A model generated the notes under the pieces. The model had not been told where the DNA came from, made no database searches, and saw only the letters and a program-made list of their open reading frames with translations. Source: Gentiana macrophylla (lineage: Eukaryota; Streptophyta; Magnoliopsida; Gentianales; Gentianaceae). Taken from it: a stretch of 64,000 bases of DNA. The stretch covers positions 8,642,463 through 8,706,462 of the forward strand of contig CM047805.1 of assembly GCA_026214975.1 (NCBI GenBank). The letters are read 5' to 3'. Of this stretch, positions 1 to 13,167 are shown in pieces (position 1 is the first letter of the stretch; every line of letters begins with the position of its first letter). A program made the position numbers and the translations under genes.

Positions 1-2900
1 TTTATTTTTCTGTGTTGGGGTTTGTATCTCATCAGATGTTCACCGATTTCTTCCTCTCCTTTTATGCAGATGTGTTCATTTCGATTTCAGTGACATGTTT
101 GTGGATTGAAGTTCTATTTGTTGGAAGAGGAATCATGAGAGAGATTTAGATACAAATAAGGTACCTTGAACTTCATTCATCCATATATGTTTGCGAAACT
201 AAATTTTTGTTTTGGTTCACTTCTAAGTCTTTGGCCCAATGAATGAAAGTGTCTGTCTTTTTCATGAGTTGAGACAAAGTATTTTTTTTGGTTAGTCTAA
301 CAAACTTTTGAAGGTCATCAAATGATTGTTTCTTCTCATTCTTAGCATGGAATTCACAAGGAAGTACAGATCTATCATTTCTCAACATAATCTTCAAATG
401 TCTTATGTCAATTCAACATAATCTTCAAATGTCTTATGTCAATTCTCTGAAATATAGGGCCTTCTTCCTTAACATCGAAAGGGACAGGATGATGATGCAA
501 GGAGGGGTTAACTTGGGGGAGTAAGAAAATCGAGAGGCTTTGTTCCCAATCATGAGTATTTCAATGAACCGCAACAGTATAGATCTATAGAATGAGGTTT
601 TGTGTATTTGAACTTTTCTCATTTACTGATTTTGTTGGATTTGATTTAAATGTCATGCATTAACAAATGAGCTGATAATTTGTTTTGATTTTGTGTGTTT
701 GGAATAGATGGGGAGAACATAATACTGAGACCAATTGTGGCGAGGAGGAATTTTAGGCAGTAAACAAATGTTGTGTCGTTGCTTCCATTTGTAAAATATT
801 TCAAAGCTTTTCAGCCATTTGGTCTGCACATCAATTGGATTGATCTAAAGGTAAAATCTGTCATTCCATTTTTGCATTTTCAATTTTTTTTTTAAGGAAT
901 GTGGATTCTATTATTTCTTGACAAAGTGCCTATTACCTATTTTTGAGTTGAGATGAATATTCGCGAGGAACCTCATTACATTGGATATATCACCATTGCA
1001 CAAACTGATTTCATGTTATGTGAAGTGACATTGTAATGACAATGTGGTTTGGACAAATTCATCTATATGCATATTTCTGTATCCTATGTTTTTTAGAATA
1101 CTTTTTCACAATTTTCATTTATGTGCTATGTTTTGTGAGACTTATGCATCTAGGTTACATAGCTCTTCTCAATGTGTCTTTGACTTTGATCAAAAGTTTT
1201 GGCATGGATTTTTCAGGTGTAAATTGCTTTATCTTGGTTATTATTGTGCATGTTGCTAGAATTAATGGAGACATACCCTAACTTGATAAAGCAACTTCCA
1301 AACACCAAAGACTGTTACACAAGTATTCATAAATCACTTTGTATTTTTTCACTTTTTTTTCCTTCCCAGTTATCATTTTGGAGCCATACAAGGCATAATA
1401 TTGTTGGCCAAATAGTGTGGCTAATGACATGACATGGGAGAATGTAAAATTTGAAATTAAACAGTAGTATTGGTACTCCATAGGCAAGGTTGCAGCTTTT
1501 TCCTTTTTTGTTATTCTTAATCATAAATTTGTAGTAATTTATTAAATGGGTTTTCAATGTTCGTTTAGTTTAGGTTAAGGATGGAATTGGTCTTTCTATG
1601 CTTAACTTTTTGGGGTTCGGATTGAATGTGGATGTTGTAATGCTTTGTTTTGATTAAATTTGCAGATTTAAATTAAGAGTGGAGAAAGCTTTACCGAAAA
1701 TCCTTACCTCTGGATGGTAATGGCTTTTCCTCTTCCTCCTTGCATTCAATTTTTTTTTAAAAACTTTTTTTACGCTTAGTAATTGATTATATTTTCTCTC
1801 TTGAATTCATGCTCCCGTTGAATGAACTGAATTTGCCTTCTTCAAAATACCTTTTTATCTATATTAATAGTGTTGTTGCTGCCTTTGTCATTGTAGGTTT
1901 TTCTAATTGGCTTTGAAATATGCTACTGCCTACTTCTAATCTCGGATTTGTGGTTTATTGTTGGATTATATATGTGAATCCTGCCATACACAGTGAGACA
2001 GAAGATGGAAGTAATGTTGTGATTGATGGTTCTGTGTAGCTTCTGTTGAGCATTCTGTTGTGGAGACATCTCAGGCCCTTGGTTCCGGTACATCTCTTAA
2101 TTTGTGCAAAATCTCTATAAATGCAACCATTGTTCATCAGCAATCTGAGCCCATTATTTATTTGATGATGCTCTGTTACTATTTCCCTCTCTATTTTTTT
2201 TTAATTTTTTTTTTTTGTAAAATAATTTTGTTTTTATCCCAAACCGGTCTCTCGGGAATGTGTTGCAAAAGATATATCTATTTTTTTTGGATCACTTAGA
2301 TTAATGTTCCAAATAAGGTAGATGTAGCTTAGGTATGTTATTCTTTAAAATAAGCAGCAAGTAGAGGTTGACATGCATATTAGGGTTGTTAAGAATTACC
2401 TGAGCACTAATGTTTATGTTTCTGTTTTATGTTTTGTTTTGAGTGCCAGTACTTGATTGGTTTATGGTGCAATGTCTGGGAGGTGGCGATTTATTCACTG
2501 GACAAGGATCGATGTGGTTATAATCAGGTGCAACATTGTGTAGATGGTGTTGGAACTCAAGAACATAGTCAGTAATGCTATAGCTCAAGTGGGGCTAATG
2601 TGGTGTACTGAATATTATTTTTGGTCGGAATTTGTAGATGAGAATTATTTTTGATGACATAGATTAATTAAATTCTTGGAAATGTTGAATTCGCTAAACT
2701 AATGTTCAATTTGTTTCGGTGGCTGAATTATGGTCGTGAAATGTATTTTATGAGCAATAACTGACATGAGAAATGTAAATATTTATTCATAAGTTTCAAA
2801 TACAAAAACAATATTTTTCCTTAATTTATGTTGTCATTTTTCCTCTACTGTTTAATTTCAAATTTTACATTGTCCGTGCATTATCGACGTTTTTATACTT
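1..2900. other. Stretch without a recognisable gene
   Basis: No reading frame here resembles a protein family I know, and the longest ORFs (60-81 codons) have no convincing start or composition. The T-rich tracts and several possible GT/AG pairs would fit introns, untranslated exons or a long-decayed gene. I see no RNA gene. Confidence 0.5.
383..444. repeat. 31-bp tandem duplication
   Basis: Two perfect head-to-tail copies of a 31-bp segment starting CAACATAATCTTC (383-413 and 414-444). It looks like a recent local duplication with no coding content. Confidence 0.85.
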
Positions 2901-2901
2901 A

Positions 2902-2903
<2 letters not shown>

Positions 2904-2941
<38 letters not shown>
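2904..2941. repeat. (AT)n microsatellite
   Basis: An uninterrupted AT dinucleotide run of about 38 bp, just 3' of the MATE remnant (minus strand). Confidence 0.95.
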
Positions 2942-2943
<2 letters not shown>

Positions 2944-3115
2944 GATATGATGCATATGTCATTTTATACAGTTTTTACTAATCTTTTATTTTATAAAAAA
3001 AACGTAGAAATAAAATTAGATGATGCATATCATTCGATACAATATTTTTACGATAGTTGTATATTGATGTAGGGCAAATAGTAAAAGAGAAGTTGTAGCA
3101 TATGTATATATATAC

Positions 3116-3232
3116 CCGCACACCCAAGCCACACTTGTAGCCGAGTAGTAAACCGAGCGGTACACCGAATACATAGTAGCATATTATGTTCACATATGCC
3201 ATAACTCTGCCATCCTGCACCTACCGCCACAC
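3116..3232 (-). pseudogene. MATE efflux transporter, downstream exon remnant
   Basis: On the minus strand an acceptor CACAG at 3237-3233 leads into GVAVGAGWQSY and then, in a shifted frame, AYVNIICYYVFGVPLGLLLG. This is the strongly conserved MATE/DTX segment after the central loop. A GT follows at 3115-3114. The reading frame changes near 3200 as if two bases were lost, so the exon is broken. The preceding exon of the same gene lies at 14652-14889, beyond the Athila element, which sits in the intron between them. MATE proteins are 12-helix cation antiporters exporting metabolites at vacuolar or plasma membranes. No later exons were found in 1-3100 and no earlier ones to the right of 14889, so this is a gene remnant. 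Confidence 0.8.
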
Positions 3233-3304
3233 CTGTGAGCCACATATATGCGGTGTAAATATGTATCGTGACGTGTATATTACAAGAAAAATTATATTCT
3301 GAAA

Positions 3305-4760
3305 TGTCCCGGATTTTATCAATACAAAACAACAAGTAATAAACCGGTTAACCTCGAGTGCAAGGATCGTAGTGTAGAGGCTATGCCGGGTCGATCTTCT
3401 GAGGAACTAGATCATTGTGAACCCTAGCTTTTGTTTTCAACTAATTATTGTCACGAAAAACTAACCTAAACAGGAACTAAAAGCGACAAACATGCTTTGA
3501 AAATAAACTAGACAGAGGATGAAATCCAAAGCTAGGAAAGATTGAAAGCGATAAACTAAACTAAACTAAAGTGCGAGAAAAAGTAAACTAATCTAACAAT
3601 TCAAGTTCAAAGGATTAAAATCAAATTATAACGAATCGAACAAGCAATTGATCCACCTATCCTATCAACATTCAATTCTAATTCGGATTAATTCGTGATC
3701 TCCACTCAAGTCGTGATTCACCTAATCAAAGGCATAAACTCCTACTCTCGTAGACAAGTTCGTTTCTAATCTTTTATCTTTCGATGTTAAAGATTACGCT
3801 CTTTCTAACCTAGGCGTGAAATCTTTCAATTTCTAATCTGACAATCAATCTAATAACTCTCGTTTTAATTAGATCAAATATCTATTCTTTTAGCATGGTG
3901 ATCTAATGTTTATATGATTTTCATCAATAAAACAATCATAAAGCAAACATCTTTCGATACGACTTGCAATAAAACAATGTAAAGCATGATAAAAGAAACA
4001 GACTTGAGATAGAAACTCACAAATCAATCACGAATCAAACTGAATTGTTGATGGACGGCTTCACAACGCTTGTTCAAGAAGGTTTAGCCTCTTAACATCC
4101 TTGTTGCAACTCGAATTGATGAAATAAAAGACATGAATCTATCTAATCTAATCTAGAATTAAATTGCATAAACCGGGGAAGTTTATGTGAAACCATGACT
4201 TTGAGCCGCCCTAAGATATTAGGGTTCGACTCAGATATGAGATGGAAAATCTGCTTTGCTTTAAATAGAAAATAAGGCGGCCGGGAGTATGGCGGTCTTT
4301 GGGCGCCCGTCTGAGTCACGTCTATAGGCTCTGAATGTAAATCGCACCTCTGAACGCTCGTTTGCAGGTTCAGACGCCCGTCCGGTCAGACGCCATGTTA
4401 AACGCTCGTCTAGCTGGACCAACTTCGAATTTCTTGATCTTTATCTCATCTTCTTCTAGCTCATTATACCTTTATCTCTTTGATCATCAGCTATTTCGAA
4501 CTTCATCAACTTTTGATCACCATTTGAGTCGAGAAAATGCATCTACACGACATCAAAAACATCGCAAAGTGTAACATAATTCCAATAAACATAAAATCAC
4601 CAAGAAAACACATAATTTAATCACTTTCGCAATTAGACCCTTAAAAGCATCACTTGCTTAATATTTCCATATAAAGGCCAATTCTTATGCAAATAATATA
4701 AATATGGGGAAAATCATCGTAAAATATATCGTTATAAAACGTACAAAATCACCCTTAACA
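3305..4760 (-). repeat. Athila 3' LTR
   Basis: 1456 bp, nearly identical to 13168-14620 with scattered one- to three-base indels and substitutions. Termini are TGTCCCGGAT and CCCTTAACA on the plus strand. Because the element reads leftward, this is the downstream LTR. Confidence 0.95.
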
Positions 4761-4780
4761 ACTCCCCCACACTTATCTTT
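4761..4780 (-). other. Athila polypurine tract
   Basis: Read on the minus strand this is AAGTGTGGGGGAGT, directly before the 3' LTR start TGTTAAGG. It fits the plus-strand primer position of plant gypsy elements. Confidence 0.8.
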
Positions 4781-6326
4781 TGCTCGTCCCGAGCAAAGCA
4801 AAACAAAAGAAAGGCTCGGAAAGAATATAGACACCTCAACACATATACCACATAGTCAATAAATTAGAAGTTCACCATCGTGTGTGTGCATAGCCATAGA
4901 AAACTTCCACTAAACCCAAACTTGAGGAACTCAAAGTAAAACTAGCTAATACCCCTCGAGACTAGTAATAAGTGACACTCATAAGGTGCACCCTACAAGC
5001 GTTACATATCCCGAGAAGAATGATCGAATGAATCTAGGGCCTTTACGAAATACTCAGAGGATAGTCCTACAAAGATATCTCATCGGTTTCTCTTTGGGAT
5101 AAGATAGACGATAACGTAGTCTTATTCATTTCATAACATATCTTAAGTTGATTGAATTCATTCACTTCCAACACACATTAGGGTGAGCTTTTGCCTCATA
5201 GCGAATAGGACATTTCGAGATAATCCCTACCTTACTCCAATCATAAGGCGAATTTTCCTAACTATCGTGAGCTCTTAGTCATCATAGTGGTATAGGACTT
5301 ACGTGGTAAACCCTACCGCACCCAAATCATTGACTAGCTTTCGACACACCCTTTTTATTCATTTAATTCAACTTTTTCATTTGACAATAAGTCACGTGGT
5401 ACTTATCACATTCAAACGTCTAGATATTCACAGTATCTCATACTTTGGATCTAAATACAAACTATCATAAATCTCACGATATATACGTAGCACTAAGCAC
5501 ACGACTTATAAGACAATCAGAAATCACTCGTCCAAAAGGGGTATAACTTTATAAGTAGCTCATCATTTACTATGGCTCGTGAAAAATAAATCTTGGTAAA
5601 ACATCTAACCTATGGAACATATGGCATAAAGCATCGATGAATATAACAAACCGAACAACAACACGCATTGCTCACTCGAGACAAAACAAAAATTTTGAAA
5701 ATTTGACTCATTTAGCTTAGCATAGAAATAATATCATGTAAGCAAATGTGTAGATACATATAGCTTATTCCCCTCCCCCACACTTAAATGACAACATGTC
5801 CTCATGTTGTGCAGAATAAAAGAAAAAGAAAACTTAGCTGATTGTATGCCGAAAGGGAACAATTCTGGAACGGACGCGTTCTGATCCAAAAATGCTCGAA
5901 GATATCAGTAGATATGTGGACCATCCACCGGAAAACCGCTATCATCTAAAACTCACAAAGGCTAATGCAAATACCACAGTACTCATGAAAACAAAGAAAT
6001 ACCTCGGGAAACAAGGGATTATATCATATCGTATAAAAAGTGATAAAGAAAGAGAAATCGAGATTGAAAAACATCCACAAAGAGCTTCTCGAAAATGCCA
6101 TTCAAAACATTAAGTCAACCCCGATTAAAACAGAAAAACGTCAAATACAAAAACTAGAAAAATTTCAAACCGAGCCTACGAGAAACCGGCGATGAGCTCG
6201 AAAAGGAAAACTAAGAAATACACAAAAGAAAACAAAAGCGAAAGAAAATAGTGGGTTGCCTCCCACCAAGCGCGTTATTTAACGTCGTCGACCCGACGCA
6301 TTGAAAGCTCGGCTGGATCAAAGCAT
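4781..6326 (-). other. Athila 3' non-coding region
   Basis: About 1.5 kb between the end of pol and the 3' LTR. No ORF of note is present. Some Athila elements carry an env-like gene here; none is seen. At 5767-5786 there is a second purine tract (minus strand AAGTGTGGGGGAGGGG) almost identical to the terminal one. Confidence 0.7.
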
Positions 6327-9300
6327 TTAACTTTTCTCGCCACCCACTACCTCGTTTAAGCTCTCATCGAGGTGTGGCTGCAGTAAAACAAAGAATGTAA
6401 CACAAGGGGTTAATTCTTTAATAGCCCTCCAAACACGCTTGAACTTCCCATGGTCGATTTCTTCTTTGCCGACTTCCTCTTGAGTTGTTGCTCTTTGAAA
6501 AACTCTTCCATATCCCAACTACTCTGCTAGAACTTCTTCCGATTTACCACAACCGTCATCCTCGTAAAATAATTCGGCGAGAACTCATCAAACTCATCAA
6601 CTTTAGGGGTGCTACACCCGAGGATATCGAGAAATCGAGCAGTCAAAGGCTTTACCTTGGGTTCACCAATGTAATGCTTGCATCTCTGACCATTCACTCG
6701 AACGGTTGATCGCCATAACCGCGCAGCTCTAACGCCTCCGGGAATGATTTGGAGAATCTCGAAAGGACCGGACCAACGTGTCCTCAACTTGCCAGAAACA
6801 AATGCAACTGGAATTGTAAAGTAACACTTGCTCTCCGACTTTAAATTCTCTTCTTAATTTTCGCGTCGTGGAGGAGTTTCATCTTTTCCTTACTAATCCT
6901 GGCACTCTCGTAAGCCTGGAGTCTAAATTCATCAAGCTCATGCAATCTAACTTTGCGACCGGTGTTTGCCACAGGATCGAGTCGAAGTTCAAAACTTGGT
7001 AGCCCAATACGCCTGCGTGCTCTAACTCAACCGGCGGTGTGTACGATTTACCATAAACCATTTGGTAGGGTGATGTACCCATGGGGTCTTATAGGCGATC
7101 CTATATGCCTATAGTACATCATCCAACTTTAGACTCAAATCCTTTCTATGATCGTTCACTTTGTTTCTCCAGGATCTTCTTCAGGCTCTCGTTGCTTCGC
7201 TCAACCGACCACTAGTCATCGGATGATATGGTGTGCCGCTTTGTGACGAGCACCATACTTCTCGAGGACTTTTTCCAAAGGTCGGTTGCAAAAGTGTGTC
7301 CTTCATCACTAATCAAGGCACGTGGACATCCAAACCTCACAAAGATATTCTTTTTAGAAAATTCATGACCGTTTATGATCATTGCGAGGAGTGGCTATTG
7401 ACTCCACCCATTTCGATACATAGTCTACGCAGACTAAGATGTATTTATTTCCACAGGAAGATTGGAATGGATCCATAAAGTCAATGCCCCATACATCAAA
7501 GACTTCGCATTCTAGGACGGGTTTCAATGGCATGTCAAACCGCCTTGTTAGAGTACCGGTTCTTTGGCACCTATCACAAGCTTTGCAGAAAGCTTCTGCA
7601 TCTTTAAAGATCGTAGGCCAATAGAAACCGGATTGAAAGATCTTAGCAACGGTTTTCCACGGACCAAAGTGACCCCCAGTGGGTCCACTGTGGCACTGCT
7701 CAATAATATCGCGTTGCTCGGATTCTGGAACACATCTCCTAAGCAACCCATCTTTACAGATCTTGAAAAGATAAGGTTCATCCCAAACGAAATATTTCAA
7801 ATCAGAGAAGAACTTTTTCTTCTCCTGATAAGACATTTCGGGATCGAGATAACGGGCATGAAGGTAGTTCACAATGGAAGAATACCATGGGACATCAGGG
7901 GGACAACCGTCTATCAACATAATGTTTTCTAGAGGAAAGTAAAGATCTATATCATCTGGTTCATCCTTTTCCTCATGTAACATTCTAGAAACGTGATCCG
8001 CCACTACATTTTCACTGCCCTTTTGTCCTTAATTTGAACGTCAAACTCTTGTAGGGTCAGATCCAACGCAGAGGCGCGGTTTAGCCTCTTTCTTGGTCAT
8101 GAGATAGCGCGCAGAGCAGCGTGGTCAGTCCACACGATCACTTGAGCTCCCAACAAGTAACTACGAAACTTATCCATAGCAAAGACTACAGCTAATAATT
8201 CCTTTTCAGTGGTCGTGTAGTTAACTTGAGAAGGATTTAGTGTGTGACTGGCATAATAGATAGGCTGGAACTTTCCTTTAAGCTTTTGCGCTAAGACTGC
8301 ACCAACTGCATAGTTGGATGCATCACACATAAGCTCAAAGGGTAGGTTCCATCGGCGATATAAGAATTGGAGCGAGAGATCGATCTACTCTTAAGCTCCT
8401 CAAACGCGCTTGCAATTCTCATCAAAATCAAAAGTAACGTCTTCTTTGAGTAAAGTAGACAGGGGCTTGGCAATCTTTGAAAAGTCCTGGATGAACCTCC
8501 TATAGAAGCCGACATGTCCGAGAAAACCTCGGACCTCCCGAACATTCTTAGGATAACTCATCTTCTCAATAGCTTCAACCTTGGCCCTATCTACTTCTAT
8601 ACCTTTGGCTGACACTTTGTGGCCAAGGACTATGCCTTCATCTACCATGAAATGGCATTTTTCCCAATTAAGCACTAAGTCCTTTTCCACACATCTAGAC
8701 AACACATCAAGATTATCGAGGCAATCATCGAAGGATTGACCAAAGACCGAGAAATCATCCATAAAAATCTCCATGCACTTTTCAACTAGCCCGTCAAAGA
8801 TTGCCATCATACACCTTTGAAAGGTAGTTTGGGCATTACAGAGACCAAATGGCATCCGCTTTGTAGCGAATGTCCCATAAGGGCAAGTGAAAGTGGTCTT
8901 CTCTTGGTCAACAGGATCGATGGGTATCTGGGAAGTATCCTCGAATATCCATCCAGAAGCGATAGAATGCGTGCCCCGCCAGACGCCAAGCATCCGGTCA
9001 ATGAATGGAAGGGGAAATGATCTTTCATTGTGACCTCATTGAGCTTTCGATAATCGATACATACTCTGTATCCGATGCGAGCCTCAATGCTATCTCTTCT
9101 CCTTCTCATTCTTCTCAATAGTAATTCCACCTTTCTTGGGAACTACTTGAGTTGGGGATACCCACTCACCGCCTCAATATGGCGTAAATGATACCCATAT
9201 CTGAAGCTTTATAATTTCCTTCTTGACTACCTCTTGCATGTGAGGGTTGAGCCTTCTCTGAGGTCAGTTGTCTAACTCGTTTTGCACCCTCCTCGCCTTG

Positions 9301-10476
9301 ATCTTGTGCATACAGATGTCGGGAGATATCCTCGGATATCTCCCACCCATCCAAAGGCTTTCTCATTTTTACGCAAGACGTTTATGCTTTAAGCTCTTCT
9401 ATTCGAGATAGCTTGGCGAGAGATGATCAAAGGAAGCTTGTCACCTTCTCTCAGAAATACATACTTAAGATGTTTAGGCAACGGCTTCAGAATAAAGTCT
9501 ACAGGGGGTTCCTCTAGACTTGATTTAAGATCTCCACTCATCAACTCAACATCGTTGAGTTTACTTAGTGGCCTACTTGCAAAAGCTTCTTCTCTTAGCC
9601 CATCCTCAAAATCAGCTGCTAATTGATCTAGATTGACCACACCATGATTGTTCAGATTATCGATCAATCGCTCATATTCTGCTTCTACAGCCAAGACTTG
9701 CTCATCCATGAAGTCATTGAAGTCATCAGACGTCTCCTCAATGGAACAGCCGGTTGGAGAACCGGAGGGTACTTGAATAGATTTAGAAACACTATAGCTC
9801 ACCTCTTGGTCACCAACTCGGATAGTTACTTTCCCACCATCACAATCGATGAGGGCTCTAGCTGTAGATAGGAAAGGTCTTCCAAGAATCAGAGGACATT
9901 TTCATTTTTCTCCATATCTAAGACATACCAGTCAACGGGAAAGGTAAACCTACCAACTTGAACCAAAACGTCCTTTAGGATCCCTGAGGCTTTCTTTGAA
10001 GATCTATCGGCAATCGCAAGTTCATGGTAGTGGGTTCTAGAAGACTTTGTAAACCCAAACTTGCAAATAGATAATGGCATCAAGCTTATGGATGCACCCA
10101 GGTCACATAAAGAATTTGGAAAGACTAGGCCTCCCATCTGCAATGTGAGCACGAATTTTCCGGGGTCACCTCTTTTGATTGGTAAGTCTGGATAATTGAT
10201 CATTGAACAATCCTCACCAATTGCCTGATCCATTTCTGCTAACTTCTTCTTCGAAGAAACAACATCCTTTATGAATTTGGTGTACTTAGGCATCTCTACC
10301 AAGACATCTGACAATGGAAGATTAACCTGAGTATTTTTCAACAAATTAACCACCTTTTCGTACTTCTTATCTTTGCTCAATGGGATGTTGCTCTTTCTGG
10401 GTGGAAAGGGAAGCTTTTTCAAATCATCCTCGGAAAATACTTTCTTTGAGGAAGCACTGACAGCTTTGTCTTCCAT
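6327..10476 (-). pseudogene. pol: Athila pol (PR-RT-RNaseH-INT), frameshifted
   Basis: Minus-strand polyprotein broken into several frames. Protease: CDLGASISLMP around 10090-10125. Reverse transcriptase: CIDYRKLNEVT near 9050, KRMPFGLCNAQTTFQ near 8850, and the catalytic box FMDDFSVFG near 8755. RNase H: CDASNYAVGAVLAQ, TEKELLAVVFA and TDHAALR between 8330 and 8090. Integrase: an H2C2 zinc finger (HSGPTGGHFGP through CKACDRCQRTG, about 7700-7565), the DDE core start WGIDFMDPF near 7480, SDEGHTF near 7285 after a frameshift, then TSPYQMVYGK near 7070. The last in-frame piece ends at 6327 (NEVVGGEKS). Frameshifts lie near 7365, 8010-8100, 8400 and 8990-9170. Confidence 0.9.
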
Positions 10477-10489
10477 GTCTTTCCATCGA

Positions 10490-12272
10490 ACCGTCTTTCC
10501 ATCCTTTTTGTTAGTCGTGGATCACCACGACTATCATTTAACTCATCGATCCTCGGGGATCACCACCGAGGATCCTCAATTATTTCACTTCTCGAGGAAC
10601 GACCACCGAGGACATCCGATCGATTCTTTATTCCTCGAGGATCACCACCCGAGGAATCTCAACTCTTTCTTCTATCGTGGATCACCCACGATTTGCCTTC
10701 TGCGACCAAGGGGACGATGGGTGCTCAACTTCCTCCCGCCTTATCGGTGGCGGGGGAGGGGCTAGTGGTTTCCTGAAGCCAGGGGACCACTCACCGAGTG
10801 CCACTTAAAATTCATCGCATGCCGGCCTCCTCTTTACCGTATTGCATTGTTGGCACGAGGTCGGTGCATTGGTCGTTGCTTATATCGGCTGAGCGACTTG
10901 ACCGCCTCTTGGGTTTTCTCGATAAGAAATCGGGCGGATGCCCTGGGGTCTTGACGCTAGTTGCTCGACCCAATTGCCTATTTGTCTCTCAAGACTTTTT
11001 ATTGTCCTACTTTGCTCCTCCAACTTGCTTTCAAATTGTTGGATTGGGAGGGCCTTGAGAGTTCGATGATTTTGAGGAGAGGTGATTGGGTGATTTGGAA
11101 ATGTAGAATTAGAATTGGCGGGCCAATTCGATTGAACCTCGGGTTGGAAAAATTTGAGCTTTGGTTACGAACATAACCAGGGTTTCTATTGAAATTTGAA
11201 TTGGGATTAAATCCTACAGATTGATTAAACCCTTGGTTTTGGAAATTGTTCTCGCCGAGAATTGGTTGTTGAATCTCCGATTTGTCCGGCGGAAAGCATT
11301 GACTTACGCGTGATTCTCGCCCAATCATGGGACGAAGCGGCGATGTGCCCGTGCTATCACATACTTGGCATGTGATTGGATTATCTTGAAAGCGAGAGGG
11401 AAGAGAATTGACATTGGCGATCCATATGGCGGTCGGCAACAAGCTTCACGATCTGAACTTGAGAGTTCTGTGAAGGTGAAGAGCCTGATAACTTTCGGAT
11501 TTGAAGTTTTGAGAAGTCATCATTTGAGAGGTTGCCATTTGCTTCGCAACATGGCAACGAGATTTTGCATAGTCACCTCTTCGACCTTGGGAGGCGGAGG
11601 AGGTGCTTGAATGTCTTGATAAGAGGGGGCATAATTGTACTTGGCAATGTCCTCGAACAGGCGCCCACCCCTCATCAGTGTTTTCTTGAGAAATGCCCCA
11701 CTGGAGGAACTATTGACCATGCCCTTGGTGAGCTCGGTCAATCCATCGAAGAAAGTATGGACTTGCCTTTGCTTTGGCAAGCCATGATGGGGACACTTGC
11801 GCAGAGAGACTTAAACCTTTTCCACGCATCAAAGAATGACTCATTTTCCAAATTGACGGAATGTGAAGATTTCGTTCGAGACAATGAGGCTGTTTTGAAG
11901 GAGGAAAGTATTGACTTAGAAATTCCTTCTCGAGCTCAAATTTACGTAGTGATGGATTCGAGAGGAGAGAGTGATACCACTCGAGTGCCTCCCCCCGTAA
12001 GGAAAATGGAAATAGTTTAAGCTTGATGGCATCCTCACTTACACCTTGGATACGGGTAGTACCGCATATTTGCAAGAATGTGTGTAAGTGAGTGTGGGGG
12101 TTTTCAAATTGGAAACCATGGAAAATTGATGCATCTTTGCATCATCCCGAATAAGTCCGGGTTTAAGCTCGAAGTTTGGAGCAGTAATGGTAGGCATGAC
12201 GATAGCCGGGTTTATGGTGACTGTACCAGGCATGGCATAGTCGGCCAACGTCCGTCTATCTTCCGCTGCCAT
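10490..12272 (-). pseudogene. gag: Athila gag, frameshifted
   Basis: A minus-strand frame opens with MAAEDRRTLADYAMP, followed by IVMPTITAPNFELKPG. After a shift comes GVSEDAIKLKLFPFSLRGEA and FLSQYFPPSK. These are typical of Athila/Tat capsid proteins. A CxxC knuckle-like sequence (CQVCDSTG) lies near 11360 and an Asn/Phe-rich linker follows. Several frameshifts interrupt the frame between 12150 and 10700. Gag would form the cytoplasmic particle. Confidence 0.85.
10513..10692. repeat. Cluster of short perfect hairpins at the gag-pol boundary
   Basis: At least four inverted repeats with GATCACC-type loops are spaced along 180 bp: 10513-10532 (AGTCGTGG/CCACGACT), 10548-10574 (GATCCTCGG/CCGAGGATC), 10630-10657 (ATTCCTCG/CGAGGAAT) and 10674-10692 (ATCGTGG/CCACGAT). 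A degenerate fifth lies near 10600. Stems differ in sequence but the loops are alike. Confidence 0.8.
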
Positions 12273-13142
12273 TATTATTATGTCTTTGATTTCTCCTGCA
12301 AGATATTGCTCAAATTCTTGATCAGAAACCTAAACTACGAAAAATTTAAAACAGAAAAACAGAAAATACTAAAAAGGCAAGAAAAAAAACGTGTTGAAAT
12401 CTTCTGATCCCAAAATGGAAGGGAAAACAGTGGATTTTGACCTCAAAAACGGTGTCGGATGGCCTTCGGCGTCCACCACGTCGTCGGCGTCGGAACGAGC
12501 TTTCCGAATTGGGGTCCTGCACGCCAATCCGACACTCGAGCCGAAAGTTATGGCCAAAATACTAAAGAGTGCTAAAACGATCCCTTTTTATCCAAAAGTT
12601 CGATTGTTAAAAACGTGGGGTCAGATAATTCAACCTTAGATGTCACCGAATCAATGTGGAAACTAGAAAGGATAGAAACAAAAACCCTACCTCACGAAAA
12701 GACATCAAAAGCAGGAGAGGACAGGCGGGCGTTTGAAATCCGAGCGCTTCGTCGGGAAGGTGACGAGCAGACGGGCGTTCAAAATATGAACGCTCGTCCG
12801 CAGGTCAGAATTTGATACAGGATTGAAGAATTTTTAGTGGACGGGCGTCCAGTAAACTAAACGCTCGTCCGACTAGAGCAAGAACTGGACGGGCGTCTGG
12901 TAAAACGGACGCTTTCGTCCAATCGCTGTAAACGTTTAAAAAGCAGTGACAAGCAGAAAAGCAGTATAGATTAGAGCAAAAATTTTTATATTAACTACTC
13001 ACGAAACACAAATAAAAACAGCGGATAAACGAACAAAACGACTAAACTACTAACTACAAACACGAATCGAAAAGATCTAACCTAAAAACAAGAATTGAAA
13101 ACAAACTAAAAACAAAAACAAAAACTAGGCAACCGTCCGGTT
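12273..13142 (-). other. Athila 5' leader
   Basis: Untranslated leader between the primer-binding site and gag. It contains repeated GACGGGCGT/GAACGCTCGTC motifs (12720-12920) also found inside the LTRs. No ORF is recognisable. Confidence 0.6.
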
Positions 13143-13161
13143 CCCGGCAACAACGGCGCCA
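13143..13161 (-). other. Athila primer-binding site (tRNA-Asp-like)
   Basis: The minus strand just downstream of the 5' LTR reads TGGCGCCGTTG, TTG, then CCGGGAACC. Apart from an extra TTG this matches the 3' end of plant tRNA-Asp, the usual Athila primer, as I remember that sequence. Confidence 0.7.
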
Positions 13162-13167
13162 AAAACT

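Noticed and set aside
7233..12407. Plus-strand ORFs across the Athila interior (for example 7564-7932, 10373-10765, 11532-12020)
   Set aside because: Antisense shadows of gag and pol; the minus-strand products are clear.
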